Assembly (NCBI GenBank): GCA_964635875.1
Contig: CAZWRK010000132.1
Location: 1 to 10,772 of the forward strand
Source: CAZWRK01 sp964635875
Lineage (GTDB): Bacteria; Pseudomonadota; Gammaproteobacteria; Burkholderiales; Aquaspirillaceae
Length of the DNA: 10,772 nt
Direction: 5' to 3'
In this document: piece by piece, positions 1 to 6,807 of the stretch
Numbering within the stretch: position 1 is the first letter of the stretch
How the letters are laid out: every line of letters starts with the position of its first letter
The notes under the pieces: generated by a model
Databases searched by the model: none
What the model was told of the DNA's origin: nothing
The model's input: the letters and a program-made list of their open reading frames with translations, nothing else
Position numbers and translations under genes: made by a program

Positions 1-798
1 TTGACGCGCTTTGCGGCGTCGCCGGTGGCGGGCTTTAGCCCCGAGCAAAGCGCTTTATTGCGGGTGTTTGGCTCGGCCCCGAACAGCTATGGCGCAGGCG
101 TTTTGCCGCTGTTGCAAGCGCAAAATTGGCAGGACGATGCCGACCTGAGTCGGGTGTATTTGGCGTGGGGCAGCTTTGCCTATAGCCGCGAACACAGCGG
201 CACCCCCGCCACCGAACTGTTTGCGCATCGGCTGGCGTCGGTGAGTTTGGCGCTGCATAACCAAGACAATCGCGAGCACGATATTTTCGATAGCGACGAT
301 TATCTGCAGTACCACGGCGGCATGATCGCCACCATTCGCCATCTACGCGGGCGCGCCCCGCTCGCCTATATCGGCGACAGCCAAGACCCCGAACAGCCAC
401 AAGTGCGCACCTTGCGCGCCGAGGTGTTGCGGGTGTTCCGGTCGCGGGTGATGAACCCGCTGTGGTTGAAGCGCATCGAGCAGCACGGCTACAAAGGCGC
501 GCTCGAACTCAGCGCCACCGTCGATTATTTGTTTGGCTACGACGCCACCGCGCACACCATGCAAGACTGGATGTACGAACAACTGGCCCAGACCTACGCA
601 CTCGACCCCGATCGGCAAGCCTTCTTTGAACAGGCCAATCCGTGGGCCTTACATGACATCACCGAACGCCTGCTCGAAGCCGCCAGCCGTGGCCAATGGG
701 CGCAGCCCGACCCCGCGACCTTGGCCGCGCTGCAGCAACAATACCTTGCGCAAGAATCGACCTTAGAAGCCCGCGCCGAGGGAGACGAACAGCCATGA
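1..798 (+). CDS. cobN: Cobaltochelatase large subunit CobN, C-terminal part (5' end cut by window)
   Basis: CobN is the large, porphyrin-binding subunit of the ATP-dependent cobalt chelatase, homologous to ChlH/BchH of magnesium chelatase; it acts in the cytoplasm with an AAA+/vWA partner. The 265 residues seen correspond to roughly the last fifth of a protein usually of 1,200-1,300 residues. Recognisable CobN blocks are RVFGSAPNSYGAGVLPLL (21-38), HNQDNREHDIFDSDDY (86-101) followed by a HGGM motif (105-108), and NPLWLKRIEQHGYKGALEL (152-170) followed by the FGYDATAHTMQDWMYE region (178-193). The reading frame is open to the first base, so the TTG at position 1 is an internal codon and not a start. 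The stop TGA (796-798) overlaps the ATG of the next gene, which encodes the matching motor subunit. This supports CobN over a magnesium chelatase subunit, as does the surrounding B12 operon. A CobN-like protein with another metal or tetrapyrrole role cannot be fully excluded. Confidence 0.95.
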   Translation: MTRFAASPVAGFSPEQSALLRVFGSAPNSYGAGVLPLLQAQNWQDDADLSRVYLAWGSFAYSREHSGTPATELFAHRLASVSLALHNQDNREHDIFDSDDYLQYHGGMIATIRHLRGRAPLAYIGDSQDPEQPQVRTLRAEVLRVFRSRVMNPLWLKRIEQHGYKGALELSATVDYLFGYDATAHTMQDWMYEQLAQTYALDPDRQAFFEQANPWALHDITERLLEAASRGQWAQPDPATLAALQQQYLAQESTLEARAEGDEQP

Positions 799-2794
799 AC
801 ATCTATCCTTTTGCGGCCATTGTCGGCCAAGACGCGCTCAAACACGCGCTGTTGGTGTGCGCCGTCGACCCGAGCATTGGCGGCATTTTGATTTGCGGCG
901 ATAAAGGCAGCGCCAAAACCACCGCCGTGCGCGGTCTGGCCGCCCTGTTGCCGCCGCCCGCGCGGTTGGTCAATTTGCCGCTCGGCGCAAGCGAAGATCG
1001 GGTGCTCGGCAGCCTCGATTTAGCCGAAGCCCTCAAAGGGCAAGCCACACTCAAAGCCGGACTCCTCGCGGCAGCGCATTTGGGCGTGTTGTATATCGAC
1101 GAGGTGAACTTGCTCGCCGATCATCTGGTCGATGTGTTGTTGGATGCCGCCGCGTCGGGGGTGTTGACCCTTGAACGTGATGGCTTCACCGCGACACAGG
1201 CGACCCGTTTCACCCTCATCGGCACCATGAACCCCGAAGAAGGCGCGCTACGGCCGCAATTTCTCGACCGATTTGGGCTGATGTTGGACGTGACCGCGCC
1301 GCAAGACGTGGCGCAGCGCAGCGAGGTGGTGCGACGACGACTGGCTTTTGAACAAGATCGCGCCGCCTTTGTCGCCGAATGGCAGCACGCCACCACCGCA
1401 CTACAAAACGAAATCACCGCCGCCCAAGCCCGTTTGCCGCATGTTCACTTGCCGGAGGCGTTGTTTACCGCGATTAGCCAACTGTGCTGCGCCCAAGGGG
1501 TGCGCAGTTTGCGGGGCGATTTGGTGCTACACAAAACCGCGCGGGCGCTGTGCGCTTTGGCGGGTCGCGACACGGTGACGGCGGCAGATGTGCATCAGGC
1601 CGCGCAATGGACGTTGCCGCATCGCAGCCCGAGCCAACGCCCGCCGAGCGCCGACACACTGAACACCCTATGCCCGCCGGAACCGCCCGAAGAGACCGAA
1701 CCGCCAGCCGACGCGCCAAGCGAATCGCCAGCGGCTTCAAACCCCGCGCCTGAGACGACCGACACCCCCGAGGCCGCCACACCTGAGCCGCCGCCGGATC
1801 AACCAACGGCACCACCGGCCTCATCTGAAGCGCGCGCACCGATCGCCGTCCCGCAACTGTTCACCCCCGATGCAGCAGACAGTCCGCATCGCGGACGACG
1901 CGCCGAGGTTGCAGCAAACCAAGGGCGACGGGTCGGGGTCGAGGCGTGGCAAGCGGATCGGGGCGGCATTGCCGTGGCCGAAAGTCTCCGCGCCGCAATT
2001 CTGCGACAGCCTCATGCCCCGCATCTTGCGGCAGAAGATTTGCGCGTTCGTCGCCACCGTGCGCCGCGCGNNNNNNNNNNNNNNNNNNNNNNNNNNNNNN
2101 NNNNNNNNNNNNNNNNNNNNNNNNNNNNNNNNNNNNNNNNNNNNNNNNNNNNNNNNNNNNNNNNNNNNNNGCCCCGCATCTTGCGGCAGAAGATTTGCGC
2201 GTTCGTCGCCACCGTGCGCCGCGCGGCGGCTTGCTGGTGGTGATTGTCGATACGTCGGGGTCGATGGCGATTGCGCAACGAATTGCGCTCGTGCAAAGCG
2301 CGTTGCAGCAATGGATCGAACACGCGCAACACCAGCGCGACACCGTCGCAGTGATCGAATGTCGGGGCGCGGCGGCCGAAATACGGGTGCCGCCGACGCA
2401 AGATTGGGCCGATGTTCAGCGCCAACTCGCCACCCTCAAAACCGGTGGCCGCACCCCGCTCGCCAGCGCGCTGCAACTGGCGGCGCAGCTGATACATCGT
2501 CATGCCGATCAGCCGCCCTGCTTATTGCTGCTCAGCGATGGCCGCGCCAATGTCGGATTAGCCGACGACGAACGCGATCCGTGGACGCAAACCCTCGAAC
2601 AGGCCAGCGCCCTGCACGACATTCCGGCGGTGGTGGTCGATACCGAACAAGGCCCGTTACGGCTTGGCCGCGCGCGGCCTTTGGCGACCGCGTTGGCGGC
2701 ACAGTATTTAACCCTCGATACATTGGGCGACACGCCGCAACTGAGCGTCCGCGCCCATGCCACAACCGAATTTTTTTCAGGACATTCTTCATGA
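795..2794 (+). CDS. Fused ChlI-ChlD type chelatase subunit (AAA+ ATPase plus vWA domain), interrupted by an assembly gap
   Basis: This is the probable motor subunit that drives metal insertion by CobN, replacing CobS/CobT. Residues 1-275 form an AAA+ module of the BchI/ChlI family: Walker A GDKGSAKTT (35-43), Walker B LYIDEVNLL (99-107), and the sensor/arginine region GTMNPEEGALRPQFLDRF (143-160). Residues about 278-350 are a proline/alanine/glutamate-rich linker like that of ChlD. The C-terminal part is a vWA/integrin-I domain with a complete MIDAS: DTSGS (434-438 after gap repair), T502 in TGGRTPL, and D530 in LLLLSDG. As written, the frame changes across the 100-N gap. If the duplicated 55 bases on either side (2016-2070 and 2171-2225) are merged, 155 bases drop out and one uninterrupted 614-residue frame results. 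The ATG at 795 overlaps the cobN stop (ATGA) and has GAGGGAG at 778-784. The stop at 2792-2794 overlaps the cbiE start. It could also be annotated as a magnesium chelatase subunit D-like protein; the CobN neighbour argues for cobalt. Confidence 0.9.
2016..2070 (+). repeat. First copy of a 55-base direct repeat flanking the gap (probable contig-end overlap)
   Basis: This stretch begins GCCCCGCATCTTGCGGCAGA and ends GTGCGCCGCGCG. It is identical over 55 bases to 2171-2225. Both copies encode the same short peptide region (PHLAAEDLRVRRHRAPR) just before the vWA domain, in their respective frames. An exact 55-base match ending precisely at the gap is what a de Bruijn assembler leaves when two contig ends share a k-mer but are scaffolded apart. 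A real tandem duplication is much less likely. Confidence 0.85.
2071..2170. other. Scaffold gap of exactly 100 Ns inside the chelatase gene
   Basis: One hundred consecutive Ns is a conventional placeholder for a gap of unknown size and is not a measured length. The 55 bases ending at 2070 are repeated exactly straight after the gap (2171-2225), and removing the Ns plus one copy restores a continuous protein. The true missing length is therefore most likely zero, or even negative as an unmerged overlap. Confidence 0.9.
2171..2225 (+). repeat. Second copy of the 55-base direct repeat flanking the gap
   Basis: It is identical to 2016-2070 and starts at the first base after the Ns. The sequence continues from here directly into the first vWA residues (GGLLVVIVDTSGSM). 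That is the natural ChlD-type continuation of the peptide ending at 2070, so only one copy is expected in the genome. Confidence 0.85.
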
Positions 2795-3498
2795 TCATGT
2801 GTATTGGCGCAGGGCCGGGCGATCTCGCCTATTTGCCGCAAGGCGCAGCGGAGGCCTTACGGCAGGCGGATGTGGTCGCCGGATTTGATGCGGTGCTGGC
2901 GATTGTCGCGCCGTTGATTCCGCCCACCGCCACGGTGATCGGCATGAACTATCGCGATCAAACTGCGCGACTGGCCGAAGTCGCCGCCCTGCATCACGCA
3001 GGCCAACGCTGTGTGGTGGCGTTTATGGGCGATATTCATTTCAGCGGCTTTCAGTATTTGGAGCGGGTCGAGCGTGCCTGTGGGCATCCGGTCGAGACCT
3101 TCCCGAGCATTTCTTCGGCGCAGGTGTTGGCCTCGCGCGCCAAGGTGTGCTTTGACGAAACCACCTTTATTACGTTCCACCGACGCGGCGATTTAACGCC
3201 ATTTAAACGCCATTTGTGTCATGTGCTCGAAGATCAGCGCAATGCGATTGTGATTCCCTGTCCGTGGGATGCGGCGCGGGAGTTTATGCCGCGTCATATT
3301 GCCGCCTATTTGTTAGAGCACGGCATTCCGGCCGCGCATCCGGTCGAAGTGTGGGAGCGTCTCACCCGCCAAGAAGCCGAATGGCGCGGCACACTGGCCG
3401 ACTGCGCGGAGGTCGAATTTAGCGATATGAGCATTATGTTGATTCGGACTTTGCATCCGATGTCCAGCCAAATTGAACCGCCGGAAAGCACCGTATGA
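2791..3498 (+). CDS. cbiE: Cobalt-precorrin-7 C5-methyltransferase (CbiE), stand-alone
   Basis: CbiE is a SAM-dependent tetrapyrrole methyltransferase that methylates C5 late in ring synthesis. CbiT, or the C-terminal half of CobL, carries out the C15 methylation and decarboxylation. The 235-residue protein starts with the family glycine loop CIGAGPGDL (4-12). It then has the GDIHFSGFQYLERV block (80-93, in place of the usual GDPLFYG), PSISSAQVLASRAKV (105-119), the CbiE-type VEVWERLTRQEAEW segment (185-198), and a closing FSDMSIMLI (210-218) matching the family's end. It is slightly longer than a usual CbiE (about 200) and far shorter than a CobL (about 400), so no CbiT domain is fused. The ATG at 2791 overlaps the previous stop (ATGA) and has CAGGA at 2778-2782, eight bases upstream. 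The ATG at 2797 is a weaker alternative. The motifs are rather divergent, but position and end blocks fit CbiE better than other methyltransferases of the family, all of which are accounted for elsewhere in the operon. Confidence 0.85.
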   Translation: MIMCIGAGPGDLAYLPQGAAEALRQADVVAGFDAVLAIVAPLIPPTATVIGMNYRDQTARLAEVAALHHAGQRCVVAFMGDIHFSGFQYLERVERACGHPVETFPSISSAQVLASRAKVCFDETTFITFHRRGDLTPFKRHLCHVLEDQRNAIVIPCPWDAAREFMPRHIAAYLLEHGIPAAHPVEVWERLTRQEAEWRGTLADCAEVEFSDMSIMLIRTLHPMSSQIEPPESTV

Positions 3499-4964
3499 GC
3501 CAACCTGCTTATTTATTGATCGGCCACGGCAGCCGCGACCCCGACGCCATCGCCCAATGCGAACAACTGCGTACCCATCTGCAAGCCGCCCTGCCGGAGG
3601 CGGTGGTGGCGCTGGGTTTTTTGGAATTTGCCCAGCCGATGATTGATGAGGCGATTGATGCGCTGGTGGCGGCCGGTCAGACCCATATTGTGCTGCTGCC
3701 CGCGATTTTATTGGCCGCGACCCACGCCAAAAGCGATTTGCCGCACTACCACCACAGCGCCCAACAACGCCATCCGCACGTGCAATTTGATTTTGCTTCG
3801 CCGATTAATCTGCATCCGGCGCTGCTCGCGCTGTGCCAACGCCGCCTGTACCACACCGACGCGCCGCCGCAAGAAAGCTGTTTAGTGGTGGTCGGACGCG
3901 GCACCAGCGACCCCGATGCCAATGCTGAAGTCGCACGGTTGGCGCGTCATCTCCAAGAGCACTTTGGCTATGCGGCGGTGCAGGTGTGCTATTCCGGCAC
4001 CGCGCAACCTGACCTCGATACCGGCTTGCAACACGCGGCACGCTTGGGCCTGTCCAATATCGTGGTGTTTCCGTTCTTTCTGTTCACCGGCGTGTTGATG
4101 CGCCGCATTGAAGCAGCGGTCGAACGCAGCCGCCGCCGTCATCCCGAACAACGGCACCGGATGACCGAGCCGCTCGGCACCGATCCGACCGTCGCCGAAG
4201 TCTTGATCGAACGCGCGACCTTGGCCGCCACCGCCGATGCGCCACCGAATCCGTGCACCTTGTGCCGCTATCGGCCTTCGGCGCAGCCTATCGCCACCGT
4301 GTTGCCGCGTTCTGCGCCCTACGTCCCTCATCCGATCGAAGCTGAAAGCATGGCGATTATTGATGCGGGGCGCGACTGGAGCGGATTTCCCGCCGCCCAT
4401 CACACGGTTTTAAAACGCTTGGTGCATACCACCGGCGATTTTTCGGTGCCGGAAGGGATCTTTATTTCTGCGGGCGCGGTGCAACAAGGCGTGCAATCTC
4501 TGCTGCGCTGTCGGCAGGTGATTTGCGATGTGACGATGGTGCAAAGCGGCTTTAAACGCGCCCTCTTACAGCAGCTCGATATCGAAACATGGTGCGGCGT
4601 GCACGACCCCGAAACCCATGACCTTGCCGCCGCCACCGGCCTCACCCGCTCGGCCGCCGGCATTCGCCGCGCCGCTGCCCAATTTGGCGATGGGGTGGTG
4701 GTCTGTATTGGCGATGCCCCGACCGCGCTCGAAGAAACCTTGCGCTTGATTCGCGAAGGGCAATGGCGGCCGCAGTTGGTGATTGGTCTGCCGGTGGGTT
4801 TTGTCGGCACCGAAGCGAGCAAAACCGCGCTGCGCAATCTGTTGCAAGTGTCGCGCATCACCAATAGCGGCACCCGTGGCGGCTCACCGTGGGCGGCGAC
4901 GGTGTTCAATGCCCTGATGATTGATGCCATTGGTCAGCTGAGTCAGGACGTATGCGCGCCTTAA
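3495..4964 (+). CDS. cbiX-cbiC: Fusion of sirohydrochlorin cobaltochelatase (CbiX) and precorrin-8X methylmutase (CbiC/CobH)
   Basis: The protein has 489 residues and two enzyme parts. Residues 1-245 are a long-type CbiX, which inserts Co(II) into sirohydrochlorin without ATP. The first half carries the metal-binding histidines H11 (LIGHGSRDPD) and H77 (LLAATHAKSDLP). The second half repeats the fold, starting VVVGRGTSDPDAN (131-143), with arginine and leucine at the corresponding places, so only the first half should be catalytic. A CTLCRYR motif (254-260) resembles the CxxC of long CbiX proteins that is linked to an iron-sulfur cluster. Residues about 275-489 are CbiC/CobH, which moves the methyl group from C11 to C12 to give cobyrinate: PHPIEAESM (279-287), the catalytic histidine H311 in RLVHTTGDF, a GVHDPETH segment (368-375), and GLPVGFVGTEASK (431-443) with TNSGTRGGSPWA (456-467). 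The parts are joined by about 30 residues with no stop or frameshift. The start overlaps cbiE by ATGA, with GGAAAG at 3483-3488. Confidence 0.95.
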   Translation: MSQPAYLLIGHGSRDPDAIAQCEQLRTHLQAALPEAVVALGFLEFAQPMIDEAIDALVAAGQTHIVLLPAILLAATHAKSDLPHYHHSAQQRHPHVQFDFASPINLHPALLALCQRRLYHTDAPPQESCLVVVGRGTSDPDANAEVARLARHLQEHFGYAAVQVCYSGTAQPDLDTGLQHAARLGLSNIVVFPFFLFTGVLMRRIEAAVERSRRRHPEQRHRMTEPLGTDPTVAEVLIERATLAATADAPPNPCTLCRYRPSAQPIATVLPRSAPYVPHPIEAESMAIIDAGRDWSGFPAAHHTVLKRLVHTTGDFSVPEGIFISAGAVQQGVQSLLRCRQVICDVTMVQSGFKRALLQQLDIETWCGVHDPETHDLAAATGLTRSAAGIRRAAAQFGDGVVVCIGDAPTALEETLRLIREGQWRPQLVIGLPVGFVGTEASKTALRNLLQVSRITNSGTRGGSPWAATVFNALMIDAIGQLSQDVCAP

Positions 4965-6094
4965 TGCCGTGGCCGAGCATTGCGCCCAACGGCTTGCGAC
5001 GCGGCTACACCACCGGCAGCTGCGCCACGGCCGGCGTGGTGGCAGCGCTGCATTTTTTATGTCGGCGGCAGACCCTGACCCAAGTCGAAATTGATCTACC
5101 TGATCCGGCATGGCGTTTATCCATCCCGATTTTTGGCCTGCAACCACAGGGCCGCGGCGTGATGGTCACGGTGCGCAAAGATGCCGGTGACGACCAAGAC
5201 GCCACCGCCAATGCGCTGATTGTGGTGCGCGTGCAGCGCAATACGCTCGGGCGGGTGCGGTTTTTTGCGGGGCAAGGCGTCGGGACGGTCACGCAGTCGG
5301 GCTTGCGCATTGGCGTGGGCGAACCGGCGATCAATCCGACGCCACGGCACATGATGTTAGCCGCCGTCGCGAGTCTGGCCGAAGCCGGCGCGGGATTTGA
5401 TATCGAAGTCGGCTGCGTCGGTGGCGAGCGCATCGCACAAAAAACCTTTAACCCGCGGCTCGGGATTGTGGGCGGCATTTCGATTTTAGGCACATCGGGG
5501 CTGGTTGAACCGCTCTCTCAAGCGGCGTGGATGGCGTCGATCGAAGTCTATATTCGGGTCGCAATTGGCGCGGTTGCGCCGCCAGCCATTGCGTTTACGC
5601 CGGGCAAAATTGGCCAGCCGTTTGCGCAAACCACCTTGGGATTAAGCCGTGCACAGACCGTCCATATCGCGAATTTTATGGGCGCGGCGCTGGACGATTT
5701 GAACCGGTATTTAACCGAAATTGACCAACGCTTGGGGCGCTTATGGGTGCTGGGGCATCCAGCCAAATTAGCGAAAATTTTAGATGGCGCATGGGATACC
5801 CATTCCAGCCAAAGCGCGATGGCGATGCCGGTGCTGGCGAAACATGGCGCGCAATGGGGGTGGCCTGAAGCAACCGTCACCGCGATGGCCGCCGCCAATA
5901 CTGTCGAAGGCGTGATTCAAGGCTTGCGCACGACCGAATCGCCCGCCGCCGTCGCGGCCTTTTGGCGCGACATTGAAGCGACACTCGCCGCCCTGTTACA
6001 GACGCGCTTACCGCGCGTTGACGACATTCAAGTCCGTTTGTTTCAGATGGACGGCACATTATTGGGAGAAGATTCAACATGCACGGGCAATTAA
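4952..6094 (+). CDS. cbiD: Cobalt-precorrin-5B C1-methyltransferase (CbiD)
   Basis: CbiD methylates C1 after CbiG has opened the ring lactone. It is a hallmark of the early-cobalt route; the oxygen-dependent route uses the unrelated CobF. The 380-residue length is normal. Family blocks in order are LRRGYTTGSCATAG (15-28), VRKDAGDDQDAT (74-85), GVGEPAINPTPRHMM (121-135), RIAQKTFNPRLGIVGGISIL (160-179) followed by GTSGLVEPLS (180-189), and GHPAKLAKI (268-276). The start is uncertain: ATG 4952 overlaps cbiX-cbiC by 13 bases with AGGA only three bases upstream, while ATG 4964 (in frame, residue 5) forms a tight TAATG junction. Both leave the enzyme intact, because the family core begins near residue 13. 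The stop lies 13 bases inside cbiL. Its presence, with CbiG and CbiX, indicates that cobalt is inserted early. Confidence 0.97.
   Translation: MRALMPWPSIAPNGLRRGYTTGSCATAGVVAALHFLCRRQTLTQVEIDLPDPAWRLSIPIFGLQPQGRGVMVTVRKDAGDDQDATANALIVVRVQRNTLGRVRFFAGQGVGTVTQSGLRIGVGEPAINPTPRHMMLAAVASLAEAGAGFDIEVGCVGGERIAQKTFNPRLGIVGGISILGTSGLVEPLSQAAWMASIEVYIRVAIGAVAPPAIAFTPGKIGQPFAQTTLGLSRAQTVHIANFMGAALDDLNRYLTEIDQRLGRLWVLGHPAKLAKILDGAWDTHSSQSAMAMPVLAKHGAQWGWPEATVTAMAAANTVEGVIQGLRTTESPAAVAAFWRDIEATLAALLQTRLPRVDDIQVRLFQMDGTLLGEDSTCTGN
6064..6068 (+). promoter_or_regulatory. Ribosome binding site for cbiL
   Basis: GGGAG followed by AAG lies about ten bases before ATG 6079. It sits within the last codons of cbiD and supports a start for cbiL that overlaps cbiD by 16 bases. 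Confidence 0.6.
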
Positions 6095-6807
6095 TTGGCG
6101 TCGGCGTCGGTGCGGGTGCACGCGGCTTGGTGCCGGTCGCCGCGGTCGAAGCGCTTCGCACTGCAGAGGTAATTTATGCACCGCGCGCACGCGGGGTCGA
6201 ACAGTCCGTGGCGCGGCAATGTCTGGCCGGTTTAGGGCTGGATCACGCCCCGTTTATCGACGTGGAATTTTTAATGGACAACGACCGCCGACAACTCGGC
6301 AACCACTATCAAACCCTCGCCGCTGAGATTGCGACGCGGATTCGGGCGGGTCAGAAGGTGGGCTATTTGACCATCGGCGATAGCCTGACGTATTCCACCT
6401 ATGGCTATTTATTGGCGGCGTTGCGAGCGCTGGACCCCGAGATCGACATTGTGACTTTTGCGGGCGTCACCAGTTTTGCGGCGGCAGCGGCGGCGCTGGA
6501 ATGGCCGCTCGGCGAAGGCAAAGAGCGGGTTTTGTTGCTGCCTTGCCCTGATGATCGTGCGGCGCTGCAAGCCGATATCGAAACCCATGATTGCGTGGTG
6601 TTGCTGAAAATTGGCCACCGTTTACCGATGGTGCTCGATGTGTTGGCGACGATGGGGATTAGTGAGCATTGTGGGTTTGCACATCGTGTCGGCCTCGATG
6701 GCGAAGCCTTGCACCGCGATATTTGCGGGCTGGATGCCGAGGGCTTGAGCGGCTATTTATCGACGCTGTTAATTCGGCGACACCCACGGGAGGCACGCGG
6801 CGCATGA
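6079..6807 (+). CDS. cbiL: Precorrin-2 / cobalt-factor II C20-methyltransferase (CbiL/CobI), with unusual loop motifs
   Basis: CbiL uses SAM to add the C20 methyl, the first methylation after cobalt insertion. The 242-residue length is normal. It is placed in this family by GYLTIGDSLTYSTYGYLLAA (95-114, compare the usual GDPxxYST), by GVTSFAAAAAALEWPL (129-144, compare PGITSF), by VLLKIGHRLPMV (174-185, compare KVGRxLPxI), and by the final GYLSTLLIRR (225-234). Several conserved prolines are missing. The N-terminal loop is GVGVGAGARG (7-16) where the family has GxGPGDPE; the second loop has GDS for GDP; and the third has AGVT for PGIT. The backbone pattern is retained, so the protein is probably folded, but its SAM or substrate handling may differ. 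The gene overlaps cbiD and ends in an ATGA junction with cbiF. It is the only C20-methyltransferase in the window, so it is probably functional. Confidence 0.88.
   Translation: MHGQLIGVGVGAGARGLVPVAAVEALRTAEVIYAPRARGVEQSVARQCLAGLGLDHAPFIDVEFLMDNDRRQLGNHYQTLAAEIATRIRAGQKVGYLTIGDSLTYSTYGYLLAALRALDPEIDIVTFAGVTSFAAAAAALEWPLGEGKERVLLLPCPDDRAALQADIETHDCVVLLKIGHRLPMVLDVLATMGISEHCGFAHRVGLDGEALHRDICGLDAEGLSGYLSTLLIRRHPREARGA

Noticed and set aside
1..3. TTG at position 1 as a start codon for a short CobN-like gene
   Set aside because: The frame is open to the window edge and the protein matches only the C-terminal end of a very large family, so it is an internal codon.
2771..2777. Run of seven Ts near the end of the chelatase gene as a slippage or terminator signal
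   Set aside because: There is no GC-rich hairpin before it. The frame is intact across it, and the next gene starts 14 bases later by ATGA overlap.
1870..2790. A long + frame running from 1870 into cbiE, suggesting a longer protein
   Set aside because: It crosses the N gap and, outside cbiE, reads the chelatase gene in the wrong frame. The family motifs of CbiE begin at 2791 with a proper ribosome binding site.
795..2794. Chelatase gene as a frameshifted pseudogene
   Set aside because: The frame change coincides exactly with the N gap, and merging the duplicated flanks restores a full, motif-complete protein.
3885..4100. Loss of the catalytic histidines in the second half of CbiX (GRG instead of GHG)
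   Set aside because: As far as I recall, the second half of long CbiX proteins in proteobacteria normally has this GRGTSDPDAN form. It is a family feature and not a defect.
3882..4930. Long open frames on the - strand opposite cbiX-cbiC (3882-4403 and 4400-4930)
   Set aside because: Their translations are low-complexity and arginine/alanine-rich with no recognisable domain. They mirror a GC-rich coding strand with well-supported enzymes.
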